Origin: Sphaerotilus hippei
Lineage (GTDB): Bacteria; Pseudomonadota; Gammaproteobacteria; Burkholderiales; Burkholderiaceae_C
Direction of reading: 5' to 3'
Assembly (NCBI RefSeq): GCF_003201595.1
Contig: NZ_QJJS01000012.1
Location: forward strand, 1-64,000
DNA: 64,000 nucleotides
The translations under genes were made by a program, and so were the position numbers. Below the pieces are notes generated by a model. That model did not search any database. It worked only from the letters and a program-made list of their open reading frames with translations, and was not told the DNA's origin. Below are positions 9,332 to 17,449 of the stretch, piece by piece (position 1 is the first letter of the stretch; each line of letters opens with the position of its first letter).

Positions 9332-9673
9332 TCAATACCGTGGGGTGGTGGCGTCGACCTGGTTGGACCAGGCGTCGATGCCACCGGCGATGTTGTACAC
9401 CTCTGCATGGGACTGCCGCTCCAGGAAGTGCGCGACCTGGAGGCTGCGCATCCCGTGGTGGCACAGCACGAACACCGGCTGCTCCGGATCCAGCTCGCCC
9501 AGCCGGGCCGGGATCTGCTGCATCGGGATGTCCAACCGGCGCATGCCCTCGGGCGTGAAGCTCGCCTGCGCGATCTCCCAGGGCTCGCGCACGTCCAGCA
9601 GCACCGGGGCGAGGCCCTGCTGCATCAGCTGCCGCACGAGCGAGGAGAGTTCGACGACGGACACCTGTTGCAT
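9332..9673 (-). CDS. Single-domain rhodanese-like sulfurtransferase
   Basis: A 113-residue cytosolic rhodanese domain. The active-site loop is CHHGMRS, with the persulfide-forming Cys at residue 71. The CH2A motif VLLDVREPWE and the end motif NIAGGIDAWS are both present, so the domain looks complete and catalytically competent. Such short proteins carry sulfane sulfur between acceptors; the acceptor is not known here. It sits 18 nt after pcm and 45 nt before tolC on the same strand, suggesting one transcript. Confidence 0.93.
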   Translation of the reverse strand: MQQVSVVELSSLVRQLMQQGLAPVLLDVREPWEIAQASFTPEGMRRLDIPMQQIPARLGELDPEQPVFVLCHHGMRSLQVAHFLERQSHAEVYNIAGGIDAWSNQVDATTPRY

Positions 9674-9691
9674 GCGGACCTCGGGGCGGGA

Positions 9692-10354
9692 TCAGAAGGC
9701 GAAATGTGCCGGCTCGGGAAAGCCGTCGAGTCGCGGAGCGATCGTGTCGAACAGGATTTCTGTGCGGAATTCACGCTCGCTCAGGCGGGTGATCCGTTCG
9801 GCGCGCATCACCGGCTCCTGGCCGACGATGGCCACCAGCCGCCCGCCGACCTTGAGCTGCTGCAGCAGGCTCTGCGGCACCTGGGCCACCGAGCCCGACA
9901 TCAGGATGGCATCCCACGGACCCTGCAGCACGCCTTCGGCGGCGTTGCCCTGGCGCACCTCGGCATTCATGACACCGGCGCGGCGCAGGTTGTCGCGGGC
10001 CATCGCGGCCAGCTCCGGGCGGATCTCCAGCGTCACCACCTGCTGGGCGCGGTGCGCCAGCAGCGCGGCCATGAAACCCGAGCCGGCACCGATCTCGAGC
10101 ACCTTCTCGTGGCGGGCCGGAGCCAGTTCCTGCAGCAGGCGGGCTTCCAGGCGCGGGGCGAGCATGCTCTGGGCGCTGCCGTCGCTGGCGGGCAGCGGAA
10201 TCTCCAGGTCCATGAAGGCCAGGCTGCGGTGGGCCATCGGCACGAAGTCTTCGCGCTTGACGATGCTCAGCAGCGACAGCACCGAGGTGTCCAGCACATC
10301 CCAGGGGCGGATCTGCTGCTCGATCATGTTGAAGCGGGCCTGTTCGACATTCAT
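9692..10354 (-). CDS. pcm: Protein-L-isoaspartate O-methyltransferase family protein
   Basis: A 220-residue class I methyltransferase related to PIMT, which repairs isoaspartyl residues in damaged proteins. The SAM-binding motif I is VLEIGAGSGFMAALLA and the acidic turn is VTLEIRPE. The N-terminal family stretch REDFVPMAHRSLAFMDLEIP matches the usual FVP...AY.D pattern with variation. The usual central motif reads WDAILMSGSVAQVPQSLL, where canonical enzymes have a more conserved VTAA/P sequence. The Burkholderiales tolC-linked version is a known divergent subgroup, so the repair activity is not certain. It starts at ATG 10354, 42 nt after the TetR regulator gene. Confidence 0.88.
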   Translation of the reverse strand: MNVEQARFNMIEQQIRPWDVLDTSVLSLLSIVKREDFVPMAHRSLAFMDLEIPLPASDGSAQSMLAPRLEARLLQELAPARHEKVLEIGAGSGFMAALLAHRAQQVVTLEIRPELAAMARDNLRRAGVMNAEVRQGNAAEGVLQGPWDAILMSGSVAQVPQSLLQQLKVGGRLVAIVGQEPVMRAERITRLSEREFRTEILFDTIAPRLDGFPEPAHFAF

Positions 10355-10396
10355 CGTGGGTTCCTTGGGGTCCTGAGGGCTCGAAAACCCGTCATT

Positions 10397-11053
10397 TTAG
10401 TTGCGCAGGCCGTGCAGCATCAGGTCCATGTGGTGGCGAATGAACACCGCGGGGTCGCCCATCGCGTCGCTCGGCTGGCACACGCCCAGCGAATGCTTGT
10501 GGATGCACAGCATGACCATGGGCAGCAGCAGCGAATGCACGGTGGCGTCCACGTCCACCGGCCGGAATTCGCCACGGTCGATGCCGGCCTGCAGCATGCC
10601 GGCGATCAGCGCGTGGCCCGGGCGCACCACCTGCTCGTTGTAGAACTCGGCGATGTCTGGGAAGTTGCGCACCTCGGTGATGATGAGCTTGAAGACCCCG
10701 GAGGCATCGCTGGCCACCACGCGTGCCCACCAGGCCGAGAGCACGTCGCTGAGCAGTTCGGTGGCGCTGCCGGTGTGGGCGGCCACCGCGGCGGCTCCGG
10801 CGGCGATCTCGGCCGACAGGCGCTGCTCGATGACGGCCTTGAGCAGCTCTTCCTTGCTCGGGTAGTAGAGGTAGAGCGTGCCCTTGGAGACGCCGGCGCG
10901 CTGGGCGACCTCCTCGGTGCGGGTGGCGGCAAAGCCCTTTTCCACGAACAGGGCCAGTGCCGCATCGATCAGTTCCTGCGGGCGCTCGGCCTTGCGGCGC
11001 AGGTGCGCCGGGGCCGTTTTGCCGGACGGGGAGGGGACGGAGGGCTTCGACAA
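10397..11053 (-). CDS. TetR/AcrR-family transcriptional regulator
   Basis: A 218-residue repressor-type regulator. The N-terminal helix-turn-helix (about residues 22-70) reads LIDAALALFVEKGFAATRTE and AQRAGVSKGTLYLYYPSKEE, a classic TetR DNA-binding domain. The C-terminal 140 residues form a variable ligand domain that I cannot assign. The start is a TTG at 11053; no better in-frame start precedes the domain and no clear Shine-Dalgarno is visible. A near-perfect operator-like palindrome lies 19-32 nt upstream, suggesting autoregulation and perhaps control of the divergent lipoprotein gene and of the pcm-tolC run downstream. Confidence 0.92.
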   Translation of the reverse strand: MSKPSVPSPSGKTAPAHLRRKAERPQELIDAALALFVEKGFAATRTEEVAQRAGVSKGTLYLYYPSKEELLKAVIEQRLSAEIAAGAAAVAAHTGSATELLSDVLSAWWARVVASDASGVFKLIITEVRNFPDIAEFYNEQVVRPGHALIAGMLQAGIDRGEFRPVDVDATVHSLLLPMVMLCIHKHSLGVCQPSDAMGDPAVFIRHHMDLMLHGLRN

Positions 11054-11071
11054 GAGGGGGACAGGTAAATG

Positions 11072-11085
11072 ACTGACTGGTCAGT
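11072..11085. promoter_or_regulatory. Probable TetR-type operator
   Basis: ACTGAC (11072-11077), two bases, then GTCAGT (11080-11085): a 6-bp perfect inverted repeat like many TetR/AcrR operators. It is placed just upstream of the TetR gene and about 45 nt before the -10-like box of the divergent gene. Confidence 0.65.
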
Positions 11086-11128
11086 AATGTAGCGGAGCAC
11101 TTTTGCAATGGTCAAGCGCGGGCCTGCC

Positions 11129-11134
11129 TAGAAT
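11129..11134 (+). promoter_or_regulatory. -10-like hexamer before the DUF1439-like lipoprotein gene
   Basis: TAGAAT, 7 nt before the ATG at 11142. It is one of the recurring near-start hexamers in this window. Confidence 0.55.
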
Positions 11135-11141
11135 GCGCCGC

Positions 11142-11729
11142 ATGAGTCGCCCGCCCGCTTCCCCGGCCCGCCGTCGCCTGCTCGGGCAGGCCGGCGGCGT
11201 GCTGCTGCCCTGGTCGATGCTCGGCGCCGGCTGCATCAGCCCGCCGCGCGAGTTCGAGATCAGCCAGGCGCAGCTGCTGCAGGGCCTGGGCGCGCACTTT
11301 CCGCTGCGCCGCCGCCTGGCCGGCCTGGTCGAGCTGGAGGCGGATCACCCGCGCCTGCGCCTGCTGCCCGAGCGCAACCGGCTCGCGCTGGCGCTGGACC
11401 TGCGTGGCACCGGGGCGCTGCCGGGCCCCTCGGGCTGGACGGGCGTGACGGGCCTGAGCACCGGCCTGCGCTTCGATCGTGATCAGGCGTCGGTGCGCCT
11501 GGACGACGTCGCGCTCGAGCGGCTCGAGATCGACGGCCTGTCGTCGGCCACGGGCGACCGGCTGGCCCGCCTGCTCGGGCCGCTGGTGTCCGGGGGGCTG
11601 CAGGACCTGGTGGTGCGGCGCTTTTCCGAACAGGCGATGGCCCGGGTGCACCGCCGCGGCGTGCGGCCCGCCGGCCTGCGCATCACCGCCACCGGCCTCG
11701 TGGTCGATCTGGAGCCGCTGCCCTCATGA
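11142..11729 (+). CDS. DUF1439-like lipoprotein (YceB family)
   Basis: A 195-residue predicted lipoprotein. The N-terminus combines a twin-arginine stretch (RRRLLGQAGG) with a hydrophobic segment and a lipobox-like GAGC, so it may be exported in a Tat-dependent way and lipidated. The body, with FEISQAQLLQGLGAHFP, RLALALDLRGTG and DDVALERLEIDGL, resembles the DUF1439/YceB beta-rich fold (lipid-binding TULIP-like in structure). An ATG three codons earlier (11133) overlaps the -10-like box and is less likely. It overlaps the glutathione peroxidase start by 4 nt, suggesting coupled translation. The role is unknown. Confidence 0.75.
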   Translation: MSRPPASPARRRLLGQAGGVLLPWSMLGAGCISPPREFEISQAQLLQGLGAHFPLRRRLAGLVELEADHPRLRLLPERNRLALALDLRGTGALPGPSGWTGVTGLSTGLRFDRDQASVRLDDVALERLEIDGLSSATGDRLARLLGPLVSGGLQDLVVRRFSEQAMARVHRRGVRPAGLRITATGLVVDLEPLPS

Positions 11730-12271
11730 CGGCATCCGCCTCCCGCCCGCCGATGGGTCCGCCCCGCTGCGCCTTCGACTTCGACGCGCTCTCCCTGGAC
11801 GGCCAGCCCGTGCGCCTGTCGACCTGGCAAAGCCGGGTGCTGCTGATCGTCAACACCGCCAGCGAATGTGGTTTCACGCCGCAGTACGCCGCGCTGCAGG
11901 CGCTGTGGCAGCGCCACGGCCCCGACGGGCTGGTGGTGCTGGGTTTCCCGTGCAACCAGTTCGGTGGACAGGAGCCGGGGGACGCGGCGCGCATCGGCGA
12001 GTTCTGCACGCAGCGCTTCGGCGTGAGTTTCCCGATGATGGCGCGGGTGGACGTGCGCGGCGCGCAGGCGCACCCGCTCTACCGCTGGCTGTGCGCGCAG
12101 GCGCCGGGGCTGCTGGGCACCCGCGCCATCAAGTGGAACTTCACCAAGTTCCTGGTCGGCCGCGACGGTCGGGTGATCGGGCGTTTTGCGCCGACGGCCA
12201 CCCCCGCCCGCCTGACCGGCGCCATCGAGGCGGCGCTGGCCGAGGCGGGCCGCGGCACAATCCCGCCATGA
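11726..12271 (+). CDS. Glutathione peroxidase family protein (Cys type)
   Basis: A 181-residue thiol peroxidase of the glutathione peroxidase superfamily, reducing peroxides at the expense of thioredoxin or glutathione. The peroxidatic Cys48 lies in NTASECGFTPQY, the Gln78 tetrad residue in GFPCNQFGGQEPG, and Trp137-Asn138 in IKWNFTKFLV, so the catalytic set Cys-Gln-Trp-Asn is complete. A selenocysteine is not used. It starts 4 nt inside the end of the lipoprotein gene and ends 4 nt inside the next gene, so it is the middle of a three-gene coupled unit. Bacterial enzymes of this type often prefer thioredoxin; the donor here is unknown. Confidence 0.94.
   Translation: MTASASRPPMGPPRCAFDFDALSLDGQPVRLSTWQSRVLLIVNTASECGFTPQYAALQALWQRHGPDGLVVLGFPCNQFGGQEPGDAARIGEFCTQRFGVSFPMMARVDVRGAQAHPLYRWLCAQAPGLLGTRAIKWNFTKFLVGRDGRVIGRFAPTATPARLTGAIEAALAEAGRGTIPP
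12256..12261 (+). promoter_or_regulatory. -10-like hexamer inside the end of gpx
   Basis: CACAAT, 6 nt before the ATG at 12268, followed by CCCGCC. It could give the YecA/SEC-C gene its own short-leader transcript besides read-through from gpx. Confidence 0.4.
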
Positions 12272-12993
12272 ACGCACCAGCCCATGAGCCGCTCGACGAG
12301 CTCGAATTCGACCGCCTGCAGAGTTTCCTGAGCGGTCTGCCCACCGGGGCGATGAACGTCGAGGAGCTCGACGGCTTCTTCTGCGGCCTGCAGACCGCGC
12401 CCGAGCGCCTGACCAACGAGGTCTGGCTGCCGCTGATCTGGGGCAGTGATGCCAACGAGCAGGCGTCCTTCGACAGTCCCGCCCAGGCGCAGGCCATCCT
12501 GCAGCTGGTGATGCGCCACTGGACCACCGTCGGCCGGGGCCTGGCCCGGATGCTGGCCGAGCCCGACCAGCTCTACCTGCCCATCCTGCTCGATGACGGT
12601 GAAGGTGGCCTGCAGGGCAACGACTGGGCGCGCGGCTACGTGCGTGCGATGCGGCTGGCGCCCGAGGGCTGGGAGATGCTGCTGCAGGATCCGGCCCAGG
12701 CCGGGGCGCTCGAGCCGCTGCTCTGGCTGGCCCACGAGCACGACGAGGACGAGCAGAAGCGCTCGCCCGCCCTGCCGGCCGAGGAGCGCCAGGAGCTGCT
12801 GATGCACCTGGTGGTCGGCCTCAACCGGGCCCATGCCAGCCTGGAGCCGCAGCGCCAGCAGCGTGCGCAGGCCCAGCGCCAGGCGACGACCTTCCGCCGC
12901 ACGGGCGTCAAGCCCGGCCGCAACGACAGCTGTCCCTGCGGCAGCGGTCGCAAGTACAAGCACTGCTGCGCGCTGGTCCAGCGCGAGGACTGA
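12268..12993 (+). CDS. UPF0149/YecA-family protein with C-terminal SEC-C zinc motif
   Basis: A 241-residue soluble protein. The N-terminal part (about residues 10-170) matches the UPF0149 (YgfB/YecA) helical family, with MNVEELDGFFCGLQ and LNRAHASL as landmarks. The C-terminus is a SEC-C motif, DSCPCGSGRKYKHCC, which binds zinc through CxCx8CC and is shared with the SecA tail. Such proteins can bind ribosomes or SecB in some species; the role here is not shown. It overlaps the gpx stop by 4 nt. It is convergent with the methyltransferase gene, with a GC-rich palindrome around 13002-13017 between them. Confidence 0.88.
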   Translation: MNAPAHEPLDELEFDRLQSFLSGLPTGAMNVEELDGFFCGLQTAPERLTNEVWLPLIWGSDANEQASFDSPAQAQAILQLVMRHWTTVGRGLARMLAEPDQLYLPILLDDGEGGLQGNDWARGYVRAMRLAPEGWEMLLQDPAQAGALEPLLWLAHEHDEDEQKRSPALPAEERQELLMHLVVGLNRAHASLEPQRQQRAQAQRQATTFRRTGVKPGRNDSCPCGSGRKYKHCCALVQRED

Positions 12994-13022
12994 GACCGCC
13001 CGGCCCGGCCGGGCCGGCTCGC

Positions 13023-14303
13023 TCAGGCCTTCAGCAGCGTCTCGAGGCAGTGCTCGCGGATGCCGTAGAAGTCCTTGAGCGCCTGCACCTGGGCCAGCAC
13101 CGTCTCGCGGTGGCCGGCCGGGTCCGGACGCTGGCGGCGCGTGGCCAGGATCATCTTGTTCTTGTTGGTGTGCTCGAGCGAGATGAACTCGAACACCTGG
13201 GTGTCGTAGCCCTGCGCGTCGAGCAGCAGCGCCCGCAGGCCGTCGGTCACCATCTCGGCCTCCTGGCCCAGGTGGATGCCGTGCTGCAGCAGCGGGCGCA
13301 GCAGTGCCGGGGCGTTCATCTGCGGGCGCAGCTGCTTGTGGCAGCAGGGCGAGCACATGATGATGCTCGCGCCGGCCCGCAGGCCGAGGTGGATCGCGAA
13401 GTCGGTGGCGGTGTCGCAGGCGTGCAGCGCGATCATCGCGTCGACCGGGTCGGGCGTGTAGCTGCGAACGTCGCCGGCGTCGAAGCGCAGGCCGTCCAGC
13501 CCGTGGGCCTGCGCGCTGCGGTTGCACAGCTCGACCAGTTCCTGCCTCAGCTCGACGCCCATCACCTGCGCCTCGCGTCCCTGGCTGCGCAGCAGTTCGT
13601 GCATCGCGAAGGTCAGGTAACCCTTGCCGCAGCCGAAGTCGATGACCCGCACCTGCCGCGACGCGGCCAGCGGCGAGGCGGCCAGCGCGGCGCTGAAGAT
13701 CTCCGCGAAGCGGTTGATCTGCTTCCACTTGCGTGCCATCGCCGGCACCATCTGGCCCCCGGGCGTGGTCAGGCCGAGGTCGACCCAGCAGGGCTGGCCC
13801 AGGTCGAGCAGGCGCTGCTTGCTGCGGTTGTGGGCCAGCGCGTCCGCGCCGGTTCCGGCCGGAACCTCGCCGCCGTCGTCGGCGGCCGGCTCGGCCGCCG
13901 CCGTGCCGGGCAGGCGGCCCACCCGCAGCTGGCTGCGGTCGCGCCCGCCCTTTTCCTTGACGCTCAGCTGCACCTCCTGCGTGGCCGTGGTCAGGTGGGC
14001 GTTCTGGAATGCCGGCCCGAGCAGTTGCCGCATCAGCGCGTCGACCTCGCCGACCGGGTGGTTCTTGGTGATGTCCTTGGTCGCGTGGCGATACACCAGC
14101 TGCAGGCAGGGCGTCCCGCGCAGCATCACCGGCCGGCCCAGCACCCGCTCCAGCCCCGCCTCGTCGCCCCGGTAGCGGCTCAGGTTGAGCTTCAGGGGCG
14201 AGCCGGTGTGCAGCGCGGTCAGCAGCAGGCGGATGAAACGCTCGCGCGCCGACGGCTCGGCCGTGGCGTCGGTCGATGGGGTGTCGATCAGGTGGGTGAA
14301 CAT
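13023..14303 (-). CDS. Class I SAM-dependent methyltransferase with Methyltransf_32-like domain
   Basis: A 426-residue protein. An N-terminal region of about 190 residues, unlike standard methyltransferases, holds LKLNLSRYRGDEAGLERVLG and HATKDITKNHPVGE. The catalytic half has motif I VIDFGCGKGYLTFAMHELL, then ALHACDTATDFAI and CSPCCHKQLRPQM. The PCCHK motif and its spacing match the domain family found in GSTCD and related RNA-methylase-like proteins. The substrate is probably RNA but is not demonstrated. The start ATG 14303 is the first in-frame codon. The gene stands alone, convergent with the SEC-C gene. Confidence 0.85.
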   Translation of the reverse strand: MFTHLIDTPSTDATAEPSARERFIRLLLTALHTGSPLKLNLSRYRGDEAGLERVLGRPVMLRGTPCLQLVYRHATKDITKNHPVGEVDALMRQLLGPAFQNAHLTTATQEVQLSVKEKGGRDRSQLRVGRLPGTAAAEPAADDGGEVPAGTGADALAHNRSKQRLLDLGQPCWVDLGLTTPGGQMVPAMARKWKQINRFAEIFSAALAASPLAASRQVRVIDFGCGKGYLTFAMHELLRSQGREAQVMGVELRQELVELCNRSAQAHGLDGLRFDAGDVRSYTPDPVDAMIALHACDTATDFAIHLGLRAGASIIMCSPCCHKQLRPQMNAPALLRPLLQHGIHLGQEAEMVTDGLRALLLDAQGYDTQVFEFISLEHTNKNKMILATRRQRPDPAGHRETVLAQVQALKDFYGIREHCLETLLKA

Positions 14304-14458
14304 CGGGCGGGCCGTCGGGGCGTGGGTGGGTGCCGATTGTCCGTCATGCCCGCGCCCTGGCCGGGGTGGGGAACCTCCCGCAGCCCCCGGGGTCCATGCA
14401 GCACGTTGGCCGCCACGTGGGCGGTCCGGTGATGTCGACTCCTGGAGGATGAAGCGTG

Positions 14459-14785
14459 ATGGGCAAGTTCATGAACCTGAAACGTCTGGCGGTGATGTGG
14501 TCGGCCCTGAGCCGCGATGCACGGGTGCTCTGGCAGGCGCTGAAACACCCGCAGGCACCCGGCTGGCTGAAGGTCTGCACCGTGCTGCTGGTCGGCTACG
14601 TGCTGTCCCCGATCGACCTGATCCCGGACTTCCTGGCGATCTTCGGCTGGGTCGACGACCTGCTGATCGTCGGTTTCTCGCTGCGCTGGCTGCTGTCCCG
14701 CCTGCCGGTGCGGGTGCGCGAGGATGCCGAACGGGCGGCTTTCGGTCATGGCGCGACGGTGGTCGAGGTGGTGGATCGCCGCTGA
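14459..14785 (+). CDS. YkvA-like small membrane protein (DUF1232)
   Basis: A 108-residue protein. The DUF1232 hallmark LSPIDLIPDFLAIFGWVDDL is complete and lies in the middle. It is flanked by two hydrophobic segments, one just before it (about residues 40-55) and one after (about 65-80), suggesting an integral inner-membrane protein. The ATG at 14459 is preceded by a GTG in frame at 14456; GGAGG (14444-14448) suits either. The function of this family is not known. It is followed by a 9-bp hairpin. Confidence 0.85.
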   Translation: MGKFMNLKRLAVMWSALSRDARVLWQALKHPQAPGWLKVCTVLLVGYVLSPIDLIPDFLAIFGWVDDLLIVGFSLRWLLSRLPVRVREDAERAAFGHGATVVEVVDRR

Positions 14786-14796
14786 TTCGCCTGCCG

Positions 14797-14818
14797 GGCT
14801 CGCGAGCGGTCGCGAGCC
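14797..14818. repeat. Nine-base-pair hairpin after the DUF1232 gene
   Basis: GGCTCGCGA (14797-14805) pairs with TCGCGAGCC (14810-14818) around a 4-nt loop. There is no T-run. It probably marks the 3' end of the DUF1232 transcript. Confidence 0.45.
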
Positions 14819-14890
14819 GTGCATTCCTGACGAGTGCGACGGGACCACGCTGGATAAACTGCGTGGTCCCTGCTCGTATCGACCTCCGCC

Positions 14891-15520
14891 ATGCCTTCGA
14901 ATGCCGAATCGGTCCTGACGTTGTTCCACTCGCCCCGGACCCGCTCGACGGGCATCCGGATCCTGCTGGAGGAGCTGGAAGCCCCCCACCGGCTGCAGCC
15001 GGTGGATGTCGCCGGTGGCGAGCAGCGCCAGGCCGGTTATCTGGCCATCAACCCGATGGGGAAAGTGCCGGCGGTGCTGCACCAGGGGCAGCTGATCACC
15101 GAGCAGGCGGCGCTGTGCATCTTCCTGGCCGACCTGTTCCCGGCGGCGGGCCTGGCCCCGGCGATCGACGAGCCGCTGCGCGGACCTTACCTGCGCTGGC
15201 TGGTGTTCTACGGTTCGTGCTTCGAGCCCGCGGTGCTTGACCGGGCGCTGCAGCGTGCGCCGGCGCCGCTTTCGATGTGCCCCTACGGTGACTGGGAGAC
15301 GACGATGGCGACGCTCGGCGAGCAGCTGTCCCTCGGACCCTTCCTGCTGGGCGAGCGCTTCAGCGCCGCCGACGTGCTCTGGGGCATCGCGCTGCGCTGG
15401 GTGACCGAGTTCGGCCTCGTGCCGTCGACGCCGGTGATCCGGGCCTACGTCGACCGGGTGGTCAGCCGGCCGGCCGCGCAGCGGGTGCTGGGCGAAGAGG
15501 CCGCCCTGCCGGTGAGCTGA
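14891..15520 (+). CDS. Glutathione S-transferase
   Basis: A 209-residue cytosolic GST. The thioredoxin-like N-domain begins LTLFHSPRTRSTGIRILLEE, with the Ser/Thr-rich catalytic turn near residues 14-20. NPMGKVPAVLHQGQLITEQAA contains the cis-proline and the glutathione-binding Glu/Ser-type site. The C-terminal helical domain has the N-capping region GERFSAADVLWGIAL. The class (beta-like or another bacterial class) and the substrate are not clear. The start ATG at 14891 is preceded only by a weak CCTCC-type region; no other in-frame start is better. It stands between the DUF1232 protein and the DUF294 signalling protein. Confidence 0.92.
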   Translation: MPSNAESVLTLFHSPRTRSTGIRILLEELEAPHRLQPVDVAGGEQRQAGYLAINPMGKVPAVLHQGQLITEQAALCIFLADLFPAAGLAPAIDEPLRGPYLRWLVFYGSCFEPAVLDRALQRAPAPLSMCPYGDWETTMATLGEQLSLGPFLLGERFSAADVLWGIALRWVTEFGLVPSTPVIRAYVDRVVSRPAAQRVLGEEAALPVS

Positions 15521-15579
15521 GGTCCGCCGCCGCGGTCGCGGGCTTGATCAAGGGCAGGGGTCCGCGCCGCCGCGGCTGA

Positions 15580-15585
15580 CAGAAT
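15580..15585 (+). promoter_or_regulatory. -10-like hexamer before the DUF294 gene
   Basis: CAGAAT, 6 nt before the ATG at 15592. It is part of the recurring near-start hexamer set. Confidence 0.5.
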
Positions 15586-15591
15586 CGGTGC

Positions 15592-17439
15592 ATGCCCAGC
15601 GCCTTCAACTTCTCCGCCTCGCCCTACGACTGCCTCACCGCCGAGGAGCGGCAGCTGGTGCGCGACCATGTCGACATCGAGTACTTCCGCGACGGGCAGG
15701 TGATCCTCGAGGAGGGGGAGGCGCCGTCGCACCTGCTGGTGGTCATCAAGGGCCATGTGCGCGAGTGGCGCGGCGAGGAGCCGGTGGGCACCAGCGGCCC
15801 CGACGACAGCTTCGACGGCCGTGGCCTGGTGGCGGGCAAGACGAGCAGCCGCTTCGTCGCCGCCGAGGAGGTGCTGGCCTACCGCATCGCCCGCTCGGCG
15901 GTGCAGGAGCTGATCTCGCGCAACGCCACCTTCGGGGCGCTGCTGTTCGCCGACCTGTCCAACAAGCTGGGCGCCCTGGCCGAACGCGCCGGGCAGCACG
16001 AGCTGCAGTCGCTGACGATGGCCCGGGTCGAGCAGGCGTTCGTGCGGCCGGCGCATGTCGTCGATGGCGAGGCCGACATCGTCTCGGTGGTCAAGGTCTT
16101 CCAGTCGCAGCGCACCACCAATGTCATCGTGCGCGATGCCCGCGAGCAGCCGCCGCGGCTGGGCATCTTCACGATGAGCGGGCTGCAGCGTGCCATCCTG
16201 GACGGCCGCCCGCTGGCCGAGCTGCCGGTGCGCGAGCTGTCGAGCTTCCGGCTGATCACCGTGCGACCGCAGGACCACCTGTTCGACGCCTTGTCGCAGA
16301 TGGTGCGCCACCGGGTGCACCGGGTGGTGGTCGCCCGGCCCGCGCCCGACGAGGGCGCGCCGCCGCAGATCATCGGCTTCCTCGAGCAGCTCGACCTGCT
16401 GAGCTTCCTGTCCAACCACTCCTACCTGATCTCCCTGCAGATCATGGAGGCGCAGGATCTGCCGACGCTGCAGGAGGCCTCACGCCAGGTCGTGCGGCTG
16501 ATCGGGCTGCTGCAGCGTGGCGGCACGCGGGTGGGGCAGATCGCCCGGCTGGTGCAGGAGCTCAATGCCAAGCTGTTCGAGCGCGCCTGGCAGCTGGTCG
16601 CGCCGGCCGAGCTGGTGGCCAACAGCTGCCTGTTCGTGATGGGCAGCGAGGGCCGCGGCGAGCAGCTGCTCAAGACCGACCAGGACAACGGCCTGATCCT
16701 GCGCGATGGCTACCCGCCACCGGCCGACCTCGAGGCGATCTGCCAGCGCTTCACCGCCGCGCTGATCGACTTCGGCTATCCGCCGTGCCCGGGCCGCATC
16801 ATGGTCAGCAACCCGGCATGGCGCCAGGAGGCCACCCCCTTCGGCCACACGGTGCGGTCGTGGCTGATGGTGCCCGACACCGAGCGCCTGATGTCGCTGG
16901 CGATCTTCCTCGATGCCCAGGCGGTGGCGGGTGATGCCGGCCTGCTGGAGGCGGTGCGCCAGCAGTTCGATGCGCTGAGCGCCGACCACGACCTGACGCT
17001 GAGCCGTTTCGCCTCGGCGATCGACCTCTTCGGCGACGAGCCCGGCTGGCTCAACCGCCTGCTGACCCGGGGCGAGTCGCACCGCCACGGGCTGGACCTG
17101 AAGAAGGCGGGCCTCTTCCCGATCGTGCACGGCGTGCGCAGCATGGCGCTGGTGCGCCACCTGCGGGTGACGGGCACGGTCGAGCGCATCGAGGCCCTGG
17201 TCGGCCTCGGCGACCTGCCTGCGGACCTGGCCACCGACCTGATCGACAGCCTGCATTTTTTCATGGGCCTGAAGCTCAAGGTCGGCCTGATGGCGCTCGA
17301 GGCCGATCGCCCGCCGGACGGCGAGGTGCATCCGGAGCGGCTCAGCAGCCTCGACCGTGACCTGCTGAAGGACACGCTGGGCGTGGTCCGGCGCTTCAAG
17401 GCGCTGGTGCGCCACCGTTTCCACCTCACCGTGCTGTGA
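15592..17439 (+). CDS. DUF294 putative nucleotidyltransferase with cyclic-nucleotide-binding and CBS domains
   Basis: A 615-residue cytosolic signalling-type protein. Order of domains: cyclic-nucleotide-binding-like domain (about 15-120, with FRDGQVILEEGEAPSHLLVV), a pair of CBS domains (about 150-270, with VIVRDAREQPPRLGIFTMS and RPQDHLFDALSQMVRHRVHR), a DUF294 nucleotidyltransferase core (about 305-430) with the GlnD-like MGSEGRGEQLLKTDQDNGLI, and a DUF294_C helical tail. The GS...D.D metal-binding pattern is intact, so it may transfer nucleotides to a protein. The exonuclease gene follows 10 nt downstream. In beta-proteobacteria this pair often lies beside actP, as here, hinting at a link with acetate uptake. 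The target is unknown. Confidence 0.9.
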   Translation: MPSAFNFSASPYDCLTAEERQLVRDHVDIEYFRDGQVILEEGEAPSHLLVVIKGHVREWRGEEPVGTSGPDDSFDGRGLVAGKTSSRFVAAEEVLAYRIARSAVQELISRNATFGALLFADLSNKLGALAERAGQHELQSLTMARVEQAFVRPAHVVDGEADIVSVVKVFQSQRTTNVIVRDAREQPPRLGIFTMSGLQRAILDGRPLAELPVRELSSFRLITVRPQDHLFDALSQMVRHRVHRVVVARPAPDEGAPPQIIGFLEQLDLLSFLSNHSYLISLQIMEAQDLPTLQEASRQVVRLIGLLQRGGTRVGQIARLVQELNAKLFERAWQLVAPAELVANSCLFVMGSEGRGEQLLKTDQDNGLILRDGYPPPADLEAICQRFTAALIDFGYPPCPGRIMVSNPAWRQEATPFGHTVRSWLMVPDTERLMSLAIFLDAQAVAGDAGLLEAVRQQFDALSADHDLTLSRFASAIDLFGDEPGWLNRLLTRGESHRHGLDLKKAGLFPIVHGVRSMALVRHLRVTGTVERIEALVGLGDLPADLATDLIDSLHFFMGLKLKVGLMALEADRPPDGEVHPERLSSLDRDLLKDTLGVVRRFKALVRHRFHLTVL

Positions 17440-17449
17440 GGAGCGCCTG

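Noticed and set aside
13002-13017. GC palindrome between the SEC-C gene and the methyltransferase
   Set aside because: It is simple GGCC/CCGG sequence in very GC-rich DNA; no T-run. I mention it under the gene only.
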